A stretch of DNA of 64,000 nt. Source: Calothrix sp. PCC 6303 (lineage in GTDB: Bacteria > Cyanobacteriota > Cyanobacteriia > Cyanobacteriales > Nostocaceae). Below the pieces are notes generated by a model that saw nothing but the letters and a program-made list of their open reading frames with translations, did no database searches and was not told the origin of the DNA. Shown piece by piece: positions 30,182 through 39,480 of this stretch. Position 1 is the stretch's first letter; every line of letters starts with the position of its first letter. The position numbers and the translations under genes were made by a program. The DNA lies in contig NC_019751.1 of the NCBI RefSeq assembly GCF_000317435.1, forward strand, positions 806,001 to 870,000, given 5' to 3'.

Positions 30182-30481
30182 TTTAGAGAACTCCACAAAA
30201 AAATGATCCAATATTGTGGGATAGGCAGCGTTAGACTGAGCGCTCACGCCCAACTCTTGCTTGTTCTTGTATTAGTAGCAGGCAACATGCCTGTGAGAAA
30301 TTCAGAACTTACCACTTCATCGCGCTAGGATCATCAAAAAATATTGATTGATCGTTAGTCGGATTTAAAACAATAAAATTTCCAGTAAATAGCTAGAAGA
30401 ATTGTCATTAGGAACATCAGCTTAAAACTAATCGTCACTAGTAACGCTATGAATACGTAGATATAACTTGCGAGGTTGCTA
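30182..30481. other. Spacer between dnaE-N and CAP-domain gene
   Basis: 300 bases. No terminator with a clear T-run and no gene were seen. Confidence 0.35.
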
Positions 30482-31198
30482 ATGCAGAACTTGAAATCTT
30501 GGATACTGCTTTCTTTTGCTGCGACATTTAGTAGTATTTTGCCATTATCCCTGTCAAATCCATCTGTGGCAAAAACTTTCAGTAATAATACTCCAGGTGT
30601 CAATACAGCCAAAAATCCAGCATTACTAGCTCAAGCAAATTTCCTTTCACCTGTGGAGTCACAAGTAATTGTGGAAATGAATAAGATGCGGACGAATCCC
30701 AAATCTTATGTACCCATTTTGGAAAGTTATCGCAAACGGTTTCAAGGTCAGAATGTCAAGTTATCCAATGGAGTTTTCTTAAGAACCAACGAAGGTGTAC
30801 GTGCAGTTGATGAAGCGATCGCATATTTGAAATCAGCCAGACCAGTTGGTGCTTTAAGCATATCCAAGGGGATGTCATTAGCTGCTAAAGATCACGTCAA
30901 TGATCAAGGAGGCAAAGGTACTACAGGTCATAACGGTAGCAATGGTAGTAGTCCTTTCGATCGGATGAATCGTTATGGTCAATGGCAAACCACCGCAGGC
31001 GAAAATATTAGCTACGGTCCCAGCACTGCACAGGATATCGCTATGCAGTTACTCATTGATGATGGTGTCCCTAATCGGGGACATCGACAAAATATTTTCA
31101 AAGCACAATTTAAAGTTGCTGGAGTTGGCTTTGGAAACCACCGTCAATACGGCAAAATGTGCGTAATCAACTATGCTGGCGGGTACAAAGAAAAGTAA
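30482..31198 (+). CDS. Secreted CAP/SCP-domain protein
   Basis: 238 residues from the ATG at 30482 (GAGG upstream; a TTG two codons earlier is unlikely). A signal peptide spans about residues 1-30 (hydrophobic [17 protein letters not shown], ending near SVAKT). The CAP (CRISP/antigen-5/PR-1) domain follows, with [12 protein letters not shown], the [17 protein letters not shown] segment carrying a cavity histidine, [10 protein letters not shown] and [11 protein letters not shown] with the second histidine. Bacterial CAP proteins are extracellular and of unclear activity. It is convergent with psbA across a strong terminator. Confidence 0.9.
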   Translation: MQNLKSWILLSFAATFSSILPLSLSNPSVAKTFSNNTPGVNTAKNPALLAQANFLSPVESQVIVEMNKMRTNPKSYVPILESYRKRFQGQNVKLSNGVFLRTNEGVRAVDEAIAYLKSARPVGALSISKGMSLAAKDHVNDQGGKGTTGHNGSNGSSPFDRMNRYGQWQTTAGENISYGPSTAQDIAMQLLIDDGVPNRGHRQNIFKAQFKVAGVGFGNHRQYGKMCVINYAGGYKEK

Positions 31199-31217
31199 GT
31201 AATACCAATTAACAGCA

Positions 31218-31249
31218 AAAAGCGCCCTCTCCTAGGAGAGGGCGCTTTT
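31218..31249. terminator. Bidirectional intrinsic terminator between the CAP gene and psbA
   Basis: A perfect 32-base palindrome centred on CCTAGG: AAAAGCGCCCTCTCCT and its exact complement. The A-run on one side and T-run on the other make it work as a GC-rich hairpin with U-tail on both strands. It lies between the convergent stops. Confidence 0.93.
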
Positions 31250-31289
31250 CAAACTTTACTTATTAGTCTCGACTATTATCACTCGGATA

Positions 31290-32372
31290 TTAACCGTTGA
31301 TAGCAGGTGCAGATAATGCAACAGGTGAAGCATCACCAGCAGCCAAGTCTAAGGGGAAGTTGTGAGCGTTACGCTCGTGCATTACTTCCATACCTAGGTT
31401 AGCCCGGTTGATTACGTCTGCCCATGTGTTGATGACGCGACCTTGGGTGTCAATTACTGATTGGTTGAAGTTGAATCCGTTCAGGTTGAATGCCATGGTG
31501 CTGATTCCCAAGCTGGTGAACCAGATTCCTACTACTGGCCATGCTGCTAACAAGAAGTGTAAGCTGCGGCTGTTGTTGAAGGATGCGTATTGGAAGATTA
31601 GACGACCGAAGTAGCCGTGTGCTGCAACGATGTTGTAGGTTTCTTCTTCTTGACCGAATTTGTAGCCGTAGTTTTGGCTTTCTGTTTCGGTTGTTTCACG
31701 TACCAAGGAGGAGGTTACTAGTGAACCGTGCATTGCACTGAACAATGAACCACCGAATACGCCTGCTACTCCTAGTTGGTGGAAGGGGTGCATCAAGATG
31801 TTATGTTCTGCTTGGAATACCAACATGAAGTTGAATGTTCCTGAGATGCCTAAGGGCATACCATCTGAGAATGAACCTTGTCCGATTGGGTAGATTAAGA
31901 ATACTGCGGTTGCTGCTGCTACTGGTGCTGAGTATGCTACGCAGATCCAAGGACGCATTCCTAAGCGGTAGGATAATTCCCATTCACGTCCCATGTAGCA
32001 GAATACGCCGATGAGGAAGTGGAATACTACTAGTTGGTAAGGACCGCCGTTGTACAACCACTCATCTAGGGATGCTGCTTCCCAAATTGGGTAGAAGTGA
32101 AGTCCAATTGCGTTGGATGAAGGAACAACTGCACCGGAAATGATGTTGTTTCCGTACATCAAGGAACCTGCTACTGGTTCACGGATTCCGTCGATGTCTA
32201 CTGGGGGTGCTGCGATGAAGGCTACGATGAAGCAGGTTGTTGCTGCAAGTAGGGTTGGGATCATCAATACGCCGAACCAGCCGATGTATAGACGGTTTTC
32301 TGTGCTGGCAATCCAGTTACAGAATTGTTCCCATACGTTGGCGCTTTCGCGTCTTTGTAAGGTTGTGGTCAT
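31290..32372 (-). CDS. psbA: Photosystem II D1 protein
   Basis: 360 residues, the standard length. All functional residues are present: Y161, D170, E189, H190, H198, S264, H272, H332, E333, D342 and A344, with a 16-residue C-terminal extension after A344 that is cut off on maturation. Residue 130 is Glu, the form associated with high-light D1 (D1:2) in Synechococcus, rather than Gln. D1 carries the primary pigments, QB and most manganese-cluster ligands in the thylakoid. Other psbA copies are expected elsewhere in such genomes. Confidence 0.99.
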   Translation of the reverse strand: MTTTLQRRESANVWEQFCNWIASTENRLYIGWFGVLMIPTLLAATTCFIVAFIAAPPVDIDGIREPVAGSLMYGNNIISGAVVPSSNAIGLHFYPIWEAASLDEWLYNGGPYQLVVFHFLIGVFCYMGREWELSYRLGMRPWICVAYSAPVAAATAVFLIYPIGQGSFSDGMPLGISGTFNFMLVFQAEHNILMHPFHQLGVAGVFGGSLFSAMHGSLVTSSLVRETTETESQNYGYKFGQEEETYNIVAAHGYFGRLIFQYASFNNSRSLHFLLAAWPVVGIWFTSLGISTMAFNLNGFNFNQSVIDTQGRVINTWADVINRANLGMEVMHERNAHNFPLDLAAGDASPVALSAPAING

Positions 32373-32434
32373 GGTTTTATAATTGCGGTTTGAATTGTTT
32401 ATGTATCAGGTAGGTGTTTCTGCCTGTTGTTTAC

Positions 32435-32463
32435 ATAGTAGGGCTTATTTTACGAAATGTAAA
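32435..32463 (-). promoter_or_regulatory. psbA: Predicted psbA promoter (-35/-10)
   Basis: On the minus strand TTTACA (32458-32463) and TACTAT (32435-32440) are separated by exactly 17 bases, a sigma-70-type promoter. Transcription would start near 32428, giving a leader of about 55 bases, as is common for psbA. Confidence 0.75.
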
Positions 32464-32573
32464 CATTTATTATGATAATTTTTAACTATGTAACAAATAG
32501 CAAGACAATATGTCTGCTTTCTTAGTCTTAAATCCTTGCTGGATAACCTTTTATGAGATTTTAAGTTTTTGCG

Positions 32574-33605
32574 CTAACCATTTATTAAGTATGAGAGCGA
32601 TTGCTCAATATCCAGAGAGATATATTTATCGAAGGGCATATACATCCAGTAAAGTTGCATCTGTGGATCTGAGGCAGTTTTCTGGAAACCTACTAATGAG
32701 GCTAATTGTTGATCTATTGGGTGCAGCGGTAAGGTATAGATGTCGCAAAGATTGGGAAAGTCACTTTGCATCATTACTAAAGTGTTTTTGGCATCTTTGA
32801 GCATTTGCAGCAAATTAATTGGTTGCTTGTAGGGAAAGTCTATTTGCCAAGCTCGTAAGTGAACGGCGTTACAATTGATGTCACCAAGTTTTGCCATTTG
32901 CATCGGATCGATTTCCATATCGGAGTTGAGAAATAGGCTTTTGCGGGGGGGAAGGAAGAAGTTTTCCTCAGATTCGCTAGCAACTGGGTACAAAGCATAG
33001 AAACCAACTGGGTTTTGGGTATCGCTGCGACGTAACACCCTCATTCCTGTGGGGTATTCATTACTCCAGGCGCGTAAAATTTTGGCGATACGATGGGGAA
33101 CGACGGTATTTTTCTTATTAATCCAGTTGTAGTAACGAACGAGGAAGGTAGCGACGGGGATGGTGTCGGTTCTGGGGTTAAATGCATCTGGAATTAGCTG
33201 GAAAGATTCTGTGTTTGCTGCGGAGTTGATTGGATGCGGTAGGGTAAAGCGAATACGGATGCAAGTTGTATTGCCATCAAAGTTTTTTTCAATTAGTCCC
33301 AAAGCTGATAGTTTATCAAGCATCATTCCCGCAGCGCGATCGCTTCCACGATCCTGTGCGCCATAAAATAGTTCTTGGGCTTCACGATGAGTACAGGAAA
33401 TAAATCCTTCTGGTATCTCCAATTGGGTTAAGGGAGTTTTGAGGGGTTTTCCTAGTTCTTGCTGCTGCTTGATTAATAGATATCCCCACAACTTGACAAA
33501 ATATTCAGCCCGACGACGTGTCAAACCAACTTGCCCTTGCATTTGTGACACATATTTGCGTTGTTGTTCGAGGGGAAACCATTCGTCGATGTTTGTCAGG
33601 TTCAT
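32574..33605 (-). CDS. Conserved protein of unknown function, winged-helix-like N-terminus
   Basis: 343 residues, no signal peptide or membrane segment. I do not recognise a named family. The N-terminal ~130 residues read like a helical DNA-binding region: REAQELFYGAQDRGSDRAAGMMLDKLSALGLIEK looks like a winged-helix replication or regulatory domain. The C-terminal ~100 residues (DIYTLPLHPIDQQLASLVGFQ) are reminiscent of an acetyltransferase-like fold, which is only an impression. It stands alone behind psbA in the same direction, about 200 bases upstream. Confidence 0.7.
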   Translation of the reverse strand: MNLTNIDEWFPLEQQRKYVSQMQGQVGLTRRRAEYFVKLWGYLLIKQQQELGKPLKTPLTQLEIPEGFISCTHREAQELFYGAQDRGSDRAAGMMLDKLSALGLIEKNFDGNTTCIRIRFTLPHPINSAANTESFQLIPDAFNPRTDTIPVATFLVRYYNWINKKNTVVPHRIAKILRAWSNEYPTGMRVLRRSDTQNPVGFYALYPVASESEENFFLPPRKSLFLNSDMEIDPMQMAKLGDINCNAVHLRAWQIDFPYKQPINLLQMLKDAKNTLVMMQSDFPNLCDIYTLPLHPIDQQLASLVGFQKTASDPQMQLYWMYMPFDKYISLDIEQSLSYLING

Positions 33606-33630
33606 GGGTTTTCGGAACTGAATTTTTCAG

Positions 33631-33655
33631 GGAGACGTGATATATCTCGTCTCTA
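33631..33655. repeat. GAGACG hairpin repeat
   Basis: GAGACG and CGTCTC arms around a TGATATATCT core. It is one of at least five GAGACG...CGTCTC hairpins in the window. Confidence 0.6.
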
Positions 33656-33868
33656 CTGCGTTTTGGTGGCTACCCCAATTTTGCTGATGTGAAAAACTTC
33701 ACCTTAGTTCAGGTTTATTGTGCGTAGTTCTGTAGATATACCCTTGGTTCATTCTACTACTAGCTGGTCATTGTATATGCAGAGTTGCTGATTGGAAAAT
33801 GCAGTTGACTTGATGATGTGTTCTCAACTGCTTTGCTTACTTGTGTCTAATTTTTAGGGTTATTAATT

Positions 33869-34459
33869 ATGATTTCGCCACTAAAACAAGATGATATTAC
33901 ATCTACCGAAAGTACTAATTTTGATTCGGTTTCGCTGTTGGAAGCGGTAATTGAAAGTTTTGTTGATGGGATTTTAATTCTGACAACTGAGTATAAGTTG
34001 GTACATATTAATGAGTATGCTCGGCGGATTTGTGGGGAATTACAAGCTAGTAGCAATAAATATGACTCAGTGCCGGAGGAGATTTTACATATTTGTGAAT
34101 CTTTGCTTGATAGTAGGGAGGTTTTTCCAAATGAGAAGATTTTTATGGAGTATGAAATTGAGAGGGGTCAAACTGTAAAATTACGGATTCGGGCGCGCTG
34201 GTTGAGGATGGAAAATGGTTTAAGTGATCGGATTTTGGTGACTTTGGAGGATTGTTATCTCTCGAATCACAATAGCGCGATCGCTGATGCGAAAAAATAC
34301 GGTTTGACTGAACGGGAAGCTCAAGTTTGGTTGCTCAGACGGGCTAATCTTTCTTATCGTGAGATTGCACAGCGTCTTTATATTACTATTAATACTGTGA
34401 AGAAGCATTTGAAGAATATTTATGCGAAGCAGCAGGATATTCTATGTTTGGGGTCTTGA
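33869..34459 (+). CDS. PAS-like/LuxR-type transcriptional regulator
   Basis: 196 residues. Residues ~22-130 look like a PAS fold (AVIESFVDGILILT opening, LVHINEYARRICGE). Residues ~140-190 are a LuxR helix-turn-helix with YGLTEREAQVWLLRRANLSYREIAQRLYITINTVKKHLKNIY. There is no receiver domain, so it is likely a one-component sensor or a partner of a separate kinase. The downstream gene is cofG, 140 bases away in the same direction across a repeat. The ligand is unknown. Confidence 0.85.
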   Translation: MISPLKQDDITSTESTNFDSVSLLEAVIESFVDGILILTTEYKLVHINEYARRICGELQASSNKYDSVPEEILHICESLLDSREVFPNEKIFMEYEIERGQTVKLRIRARWLRMENGLSDRILVTLEDCYLSNHNSAIADAKKYGLTEREAQVWLLRRANLSYREIAQRLYITINTVKKHLKNIYAKQQDILCLGS

Positions 34460-34478
34460 GAATGAAATTTAAGAGTTT

Positions 34479-34525
34479 TTAACGCAGAGTTTCGCAGAGG
34501 TAAGCGCAGAGAAGAGGAAGAGAAG
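34479..34525. repeat. Dispersed AACGCAGAG-type repeat, copy 3
   Basis: TTAACGCAGAGTTTCGCAGAGG followed by AAGCGCAGAGAAGAGG, matching the two copies in the kdp operon spacers. Confidence 0.75.
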
Positions 34526-34544
34526 AGGGAATATCTAAAACTTT

Positions 34545-34573
34545 GTAGAGACGAGACATGTCGCGTCTCTCTT
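34545..34573. repeat. GAGACG hairpin repeat in the luxR-cofG spacer
   Basis: GTAGAGACGAGACATGTCGC then GTCTCTC forms a hairpin centred on ACATGT. It could attenuate transcription from the LuxR-type gene into cofG. Confidence 0.6.
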
Positions 34574-34601
34574 TATGTTATATATTTAGTTTTTATCTCT
34601 C

Positions 34602-35573
34602 ATGAATTCCCGAATTGTTACCTATAGTTCTGCTTACACTATTGTCCCGACTTATGAGTGCTTTAATCGCTGTACTTATTGTAATTTTAGAAGTGATCCA
34701 GGTCAGAGTGAATGGATTTCGCTGGAAGTGGCGACTGATGTTTTACAAAAGTTAAAAAATCAGGATATTTGCGAAATTCTGATTCTCAGTGGTGAAGTAC
34801 ATCCTAACTCATCACGTCGTTGTGTATGGTTTCAAAGGATATATGATCTTTGTGCTTTAGCCCTATCTATGGGGTTTTTGCCACACACTAATGTTGGGAT
34901 TTTGAGTTTTTCAGAGATGGAAAATCTCAAATCTGTGAATGTTTCTATGGGATTAATGTTGGAACAAATTACTCCCAAACTCATGGATAATGTCCATAAG
35001 TATGCACCGAGTAAGGTTCCTGGTGTCAGATTACAACAGTTAGAATGGGCAGGACAATTAAAAATCCCTTTTACTACGGGTTTGTTGTTGGGCATTGGGG
35101 AGAAGGAAGAGGATTGGTGGGATACTTTGGTAGCGATTAGCCACATTCATCAACGTTATCAACATATCCAAGAAGTGATTCTTCAACCTCACAGTTTTGG
35201 AGGTAAACAAAGTTTAAATATATCTTCATTTGAAATTAGTAAATTACCGGGGGTAATTGCAAAAGCTAGAGAAATTTTACCTGAAGATATTACGATTCAG
35301 ATTCCTCCAAATTTAGTAAATGATGCAAAATTATTATTAGCTTGTTTGGATGCAGGTGCGAGAGATTTGGGTGGGATTGGACCTAAAGATGAGGTAAATC
35401 CTGAGTACCAGCATATACATACAAATGAATTGCAAGAAATATTACACGATTCTGGCTGGAAATTGATACAAAGGCTACCAATTTATCCACACCATGATGC
35501 TTTTTTGTTAAAAGAATTACAGACAGTTGTTGAAGGGTGGAGAGATAATATTAATAATTCAATTTTCTATTAA
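34602..35573 (+). CDS. cofG: FO synthase subunit 1, CofG (radical SAM)
   Basis: 323 residues. The radical-SAM cluster CX3CX2C is at C20, C24 and C27 (ECFNRCTYCNF). NVSMGLMLEQI, TTGLLLGIGE and the QEVILQPHSF segment match CofG, the 7,8-didemethyl-8-hydroxy-5-deazariboflavin synthase subunit that acts with CofH on the ribityl-aminouracil/tyrosine adduct. In cyanobacteria FO serves as antenna chromophore of some photolyases. No cofH is visible here; cyanobacteria usually carry it apart. The start is the first ATG. Confidence 0.9.
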   Translation: MNSRIVTYSSAYTIVPTYECFNRCTYCNFRSDPGQSEWISLEVATDVLQKLKNQDICEILILSGEVHPNSSRRCVWFQRIYDLCALALSMGFLPHTNVGILSFSEMENLKSVNVSMGLMLEQITPKLMDNVHKYAPSKVPGVRLQQLEWAGQLKIPFTTGLLLGIGEKEEDWWDTLVAISHIHQRYQHIQEVILQPHSFGGKQSLNISSFEISKLPGVIAKAREILPEDITIQIPPNLVNDAKLLLACLDAGARDLGGIGPKDEVNPEYQHIHTNELQEILHDSGWKLIQRLPIYPHHDAFLLKELQTVVEGWRDNINNSIFY

Positions 35574-35669
35574 TTCAAAAATTTAAAAAATCCGGAAAGT
35601 TCAATAGAAGCTTGAAGATTAGCATTAGTAACTAAGCTACAAAGCTGATTGATTTTTGGGGTGGTAAAT

Positions 35670-36338
35670 ATGCTGAATGATGGCTGGGAACATTCTGATG
35701 TGATGACATCTGATGGTGAAGTTTTACAAGTTGAAGTCGAGGAATACTTAGCTTGGTTTAATCGTGGAAATTTACTCGATGATTTGGGACTTTATCAGGA
35801 AGCGGTTGCAGCTTATCAACAATCATTAAAAGTTAACCCTGATTATGAAGATGCTTGGAATAGTTTGGGTGCGGTATTTTGTGATCAGTTGGAAATGTAT
35901 GAAGAAGCATTAAAGTGTTTTGATCAAGCTTTAAGAATTGATTATTTAGATAACTTTGCCTGGTATAATCGCGGGAATGTATTGGAACATCTGGGACGTT
36001 ATGAAGACGCGATCGCATCCTACAACTTAGCCTTGAAAATCAACTCTGAGGATGAGATGGCATGGTATAGTCGGGGATGGGCGTTGTATGAGATGGGTGA
36101 ATTTGAAAGCGCGATCGCATCCTTCAACCAAGCGTTGAAAATTAAACCCCAAGATGATTCTAGCTGGTATAACAAGGCTTGCTGTTATGCTGTGTTGGGG
36201 AATGTGAAGAAGGCTGTGGAAAGTTTGCGGAAGGCAATTAAGCTGAGTCCAAATCAGTACCTCCAATTGGCGAAAACTGAAGCTGATTTTGATGAGATTC
36301 GTAATGATGTTGATTTTTGGATGTTGGTAAGTAGGTAG
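35670..36338 (+). CDS. Tetratricopeptide-repeat protein
   Basis: 222 residues from the ATG at 35670 (GGGGTGG upstream); an in-frame TTG at 35649 is less likely. Four TPR units follow each other at about 35-180, each with a WxxxGxxL...Y..A...Y..AL pattern (AWFNRGNLLDDLGLYQEA, AWYNRGNVLEHLGRYEDA, AWYSRGWALYEMGEFESA, SWYNKACCYAVLGNVKKA). It is likely a cytoplasmic protein-protein interaction scaffold, with no signal peptide. A strong terminator follows. The partner is unknown. Confidence 0.88.
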   Translation: MLNDGWEHSDVMTSDGEVLQVEVEEYLAWFNRGNLLDDLGLYQEAVAAYQQSLKVNPDYEDAWNSLGAVFCDQLEMYEEALKCFDQALRIDYLDNFAWYNRGNVLEHLGRYEDAIASYNLALKINSEDEMAWYSRGWALYEMGEFESAIASFNQALKIKPQDDSSWYNKACCYAVLGNVKKAVESLRKAIKLSPNQYLQLAKTEADFDEIRNDVDFWMLVSR

Positions 36339-36421
36339 GTAGACGAGTTTTCTGAGGGATTATCCCACTTTTTTACTGTTTGCTAATCGTGCTAGTTTTT
36401 CGTACATCCCTAATATCTTCA

Positions 36422-36455
36422 AAGCCTGTTTGACTACTTAAAAACAGGCTTTTTT
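36422..36455 (+). terminator. Intrinsic terminator downstream of the TPR gene
   Basis: AAGCCTGTTT (36422-36431) pairs with AAACAGGCTT (36442-36451), a 10-bp stem with a T-run to 36455. Confidence 0.9.
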
Positions 36456-36471
36456 GTAGATAAGCTGTTAA

Positions 36472-36572
36472 TACCAATTTGAAAAAACAATGCGACAGAT
36501 AGATATTTGTAGAGACGTAGCAGTGCTACGTCTCTACTGTTTGATGTGTTGCAATCATTATTTGAATTGGTA
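36472..36572. mobile_element. 101-bp MITE-like element with TACCAATT ends
   Basis: Terminal inverted repeats TACCAATTT and AATTGGTA, flanked on both sides by TAA. The centre (36509-36537) is a near-perfect palindrome with 14-bp arms (GTAGAGACGTAGCA). A related copy in opposite orientation is at 63191-63288. No coding capacity, so it is a miniature non-autonomous element or structured repeat. Confidence 0.75.
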
Positions 36573-36781
36573 TAAGCACCTAATTTGTATATCTACAGCG
36601 GGCAAGACTTCGGCGTGAGCGCTACTTTACCTCTGGTACACTTTGCTCCGGCTAGGCTTAGTACAAGTCAGTTCTTACCTCCGGTACACTTCGTTCCGAC
36701 AGGCTCAGGAACCATCGAACGCTGACGCACCACAAAGGTTATAGTTTTTGAATTTATCTAATTTAGCTGCGTAGCAGCTTA
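36573..36781. other. Intergenic repeat-like DNA
   Basis: Contains two similar runs, ACCTCTGGTACACTTTGCTCCG and ACCTCCGGTACACTTCGTTCCG (about 36630-36700), an imperfect direct repeat of the kind scattered in cyanobacterial genomes. No gene is seen. Confidence 0.5.
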
Positions 36782-37234
36782 CTATTTTCCTTTTGAGTAA
36801 CCTATCCTCCAATTACTTGCCTGTTCCAATTCTCCACCTTTACCCTGGGAAATAATCCATAAAGCAGTGCGAGTATTTAACAACCCTTTCATCAAGTAAT
36901 GTCCTGGTTTGGCAGAGATACCTTCAGCATCTGTCGTCCCTGCATAAGCCAAAATACCGCAAAACCTTTGATCTCCACTCAGATTTAATGTAAATAATTT
37001 CTCGTTGAGATAACCCCCAGGAATCATAAAGATTGCGAAGACATGATGCTGTCCATGCCAAGGTTTAACTACGACTTTTTCGGGATTTATGTAATATTTG
37101 GGAGAGTTTTGCGAAAAGCCCCATTCATAACAACCTAAAATAGGCGATCGCGCTGACAAATAAAACCCCACTACTCCAACCAAAGTCAGAATAAATAGTA
37201 AAACTAAAATATAAATTGATTTACGCTTTCGCAC
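36782..37234 (-). CDS. Small membrane-anchored protein of unknown function
   Basis: 150 residues if started at the GTG at 37232-37234 (a TTG precedes it; no in-frame ATG). One N-terminal membrane helix (about 7-28, ILVLLFILTLVGVVGFYL) and an extracytoplasmic domain of ~120 residues with two cysteines. I recognise no family. It is divergent from the SLH-GHL10 gene. The uncertain start lowers confidence in the N-terminus only. Confidence 0.65.
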   Translation of the reverse strand: MRKRKSIYILVLLFILTLVGVVGFYLSARSPILGCYEWGFSQNSPKYYINPEKVVVKPWHGQHHVFAIFMIPGGYLNEKLFTLNLSGDQRFCGILAYAGTTDAEGISAKPGHYLMKGLLNTRTALWIISQGKGGELEQASNWRIGYSKGK

Positions 37235-37362
37235 CAATACAAACCATAGAATAATCTCTGCTGTTATAGCTTACAAAGATTCCTACCGGATGCAACTAGA
37301 GTTACAGTTAGTTAAAATATCATACTTTTTTCCCACTCTCTTGCTCCTTTTCCTGTTTATCT

Positions 37363-39465
37363 GTGCCAAAAATTACAAAGCATTCTACAATCAGTCAAGC
37401 GAGTGAGTTTGATGAAACAATGGTATCAACCCCTACAACCTTCTCTGATATTCAAAACAATTGGGCACGCGTTTTTATCGAAGCTTTAGCAAAGCGTGGT
37501 GTTGTCACAGGACTTCCCAATGGTACTTTTCGCCCAGATAACTCCCTCACCCGTGGTGAATATGCAGCGATGATTATGAAGGCTTTTAACAAAGTCCAAA
37601 ATAAACGCACTTATATCCCCTTTGCTGACGTACCTAGTAAGCATTGGGCTGCAACTGCGATTCAAAAGGCTTACGAAACAGGCTTTTTGAGTGGTTTTCC
37701 TGATAGGCTTTTTCGCCCAGATAGCCGTATTTCCCGCTTAGATGTTTTATTATCTTTAGTTACAGGCTTAGAGCTTAACTTAAAAATTAAACCTGATTTA
37801 GTCGCTAAACTTCCCCAAATCTACCAAGATGCAGCGACAATCCCCACCTATGCAACTAATCAAGTCGCATTAGCAACTAGCGCTGGATTCGTTTCTAGTT
37901 ATCCCAACTCTAAACTTCTCAACCCTACTCTCGCTTCACTTCGTGCTGATACAACAGTATTTATTTATCAAGCTTTAGCATATTTGGGCGAAGTTCCGAA
38001 AATTCCATCAAATTATCTGATTACTGTTAATCCAGTAACTCCCACCCCTTCACCAACTCCAATTACAACTCCAACTAATACAGTTAGAGTCAGTCACCGT
38101 CGAGAATTTCGAGGTGCATGGGTTGCCTGCGTTTGGAATAGTGATTTCCCATCTCAAACAGGGTTAACAACTCAACAGCAACAAGCTGAACTTTTGGGAA
38201 TTATTAACAAACTTCAACAACTCAATTTCAACGCTTTAATTCTCCAGGTTCGTCCAGAAGGTGATGCTTTATACAGATCTCAGTTAGAACCTTGGAGTCA
38301 GTGGATTACCGGAACCCAAGGCAAAGCACCAGAACCATTTTATGATCCTTTAGAATTTGCCATTGCCGAATGTCGTAAACGTAACATCGAAGTCCATGCT
38401 TGGTTTAATCCCTACCGTGCCAAAACCAGCACCAAACAAGGAAATCTTGCCCGTCCCCACATCGCTGTAACTAACCCAGATGTTGTTTACGAGTGGGGAA
38501 ATCAGTTGTGGATGGATCCTGGCTCAAAAATTGTCCAAGACCGCGCCTACAATGTGATCATGGATGTGGTGCAGCGCTACGATATTGATGGGATTCACCT
38601 CGATGACTACTTTTATCCCTACCCCATTAATGGAAAATCTTTTCCCGATGATAAAACCTACAGTACCTACAAAGCTAATGGCGGTAAACTGAGTTTGGGT
38701 GATTGGCGACGAGAAAACGTGAATCAGATGGTACAACGTCTCTCCCAAGGAATTAAAACAGCAAAACCAGGTGTAAAATTTGGCATTAGTCCATTCGGCA
38801 TTTACAGACCTGGACAACCTGCGGGAATCACTGGTTTGGATGCCTATGATGTGCTGTATGCTGATTCCAAAAAATGGTTAGAACAAGCTTGGGTGGATTA
38901 TATCGCACCACAGCTATACTGGCGAATCGAGCAAACTAAGCAAAGTTACCCTGTTTTATTGAAATGGTGGACAGAGGTAAATCCGAAACAACGCCATATT
39001 TATGCTGGTAATAATATTGGACAGTTGGATGGTAAAACTTGGAAGGATGAAGAAATTGAAAAACAAGTAGTGATTAGTCGCAACTTGGGAAACAGTTTAT
39101 CTTTAGGAAATATCTTTTTTAGCATTAGTTCCATCACCGATAACCGCCAAGGTATTGCTGATAAAATGCAAAATGTCATCTACAATAGACCTGCATTAGC
39201 ACCAACAATGGCTTGGCGCAATTCTAATCCACCAAATCCACCCACAGGACTCCAAGTTACAAACCGCAAACTGAATTGGAACCCAGCGACAACCGCAGAT
39301 ATTCGTTCTTGGTCATTGTACCGTCAAAGTGGTGACACTTGGACAATCCAAAGGATTTTGAGTCGAGGTACCAACTTTGCGACAGTGCAACCAGGAACCT
39401 ACGCAGTTTGTGCGGTAGATAGACTGGGTAACGAAAGTTTGGGAAGTGCGATCGCAGTTGCTTAA
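37363..39465 (+). CDS. S-layer-homology (SLH) protein with GHL10-type glycoside hydrolase domain
   Basis: 700 residues. Three SLH domains at about 25-70, 85-130 and 150-205 (FSDIQNNWA, GLPNGTFRPDNSLTRGEYA) anchor to the cell envelope. A Pro/Thr linker (about 222-240) leads to a GHL10/DUF187-type TIM-barrel at about 245-560 (REFRGAWVACVWN, VHAWFNPYRA, DGIHLDDYFYPYP, FGISPFGIYRPG). The last ~70 residues resemble a fibronectin-like strand. The start is GTG and no clear signal peptide precedes the first SLH domain, which is odd for an envelope protein. The substrate is probably a cell-wall or sheath glycan; unproven. Confidence 0.88.
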   Translation: MPKITKHSTISQASEFDETMVSTPTTFSDIQNNWARVFIEALAKRGVVTGLPNGTFRPDNSLTRGEYAAMIMKAFNKVQNKRTYIPFADVPSKHWAATAIQKAYETGFLSGFPDRLFRPDSRISRLDVLLSLVTGLELNLKIKPDLVAKLPQIYQDAATIPTYATNQVALATSAGFVSSYPNSKLLNPTLASLRADTTVFIYQALAYLGEVPKIPSNYLITVNPVTPTPSPTPITTPTNTVRVSHRREFRGAWVACVWNSDFPSQTGLTTQQQQAELLGIINKLQQLNFNALILQVRPEGDALYRSQLEPWSQWITGTQGKAPEPFYDPLEFAIAECRKRNIEVHAWFNPYRAKTSTKQGNLARPHIAVTNPDVVYEWGNQLWMDPGSKIVQDRAYNVIMDVVQRYDIDGIHLDDYFYPYPINGKSFPDDKTYSTYKANGGKLSLGDWRRENVNQMVQRLSQGIKTAKPGVKFGISPFGIYRPGQPAGITGLDAYDVLYADSKKWLEQAWVDYIAPQLYWRIEQTKQSYPVLLKWWTEVNPKQRHIYAGNNIGQLDGKTWKDEEIEKQVVISRNLGNSLSLGNIFFSISSITDNRQGIADKMQNVIYNRPALAPTMAWRNSNPPNPPTGLQVTNRKLNWNPATTADIRSWSLYRQSGDTWTIQRILSRGTNFATVQPGTYAVCAVDRLGNESLGSAIAVA

Positions 39466-39480
39466 AACATACCATTTTTT

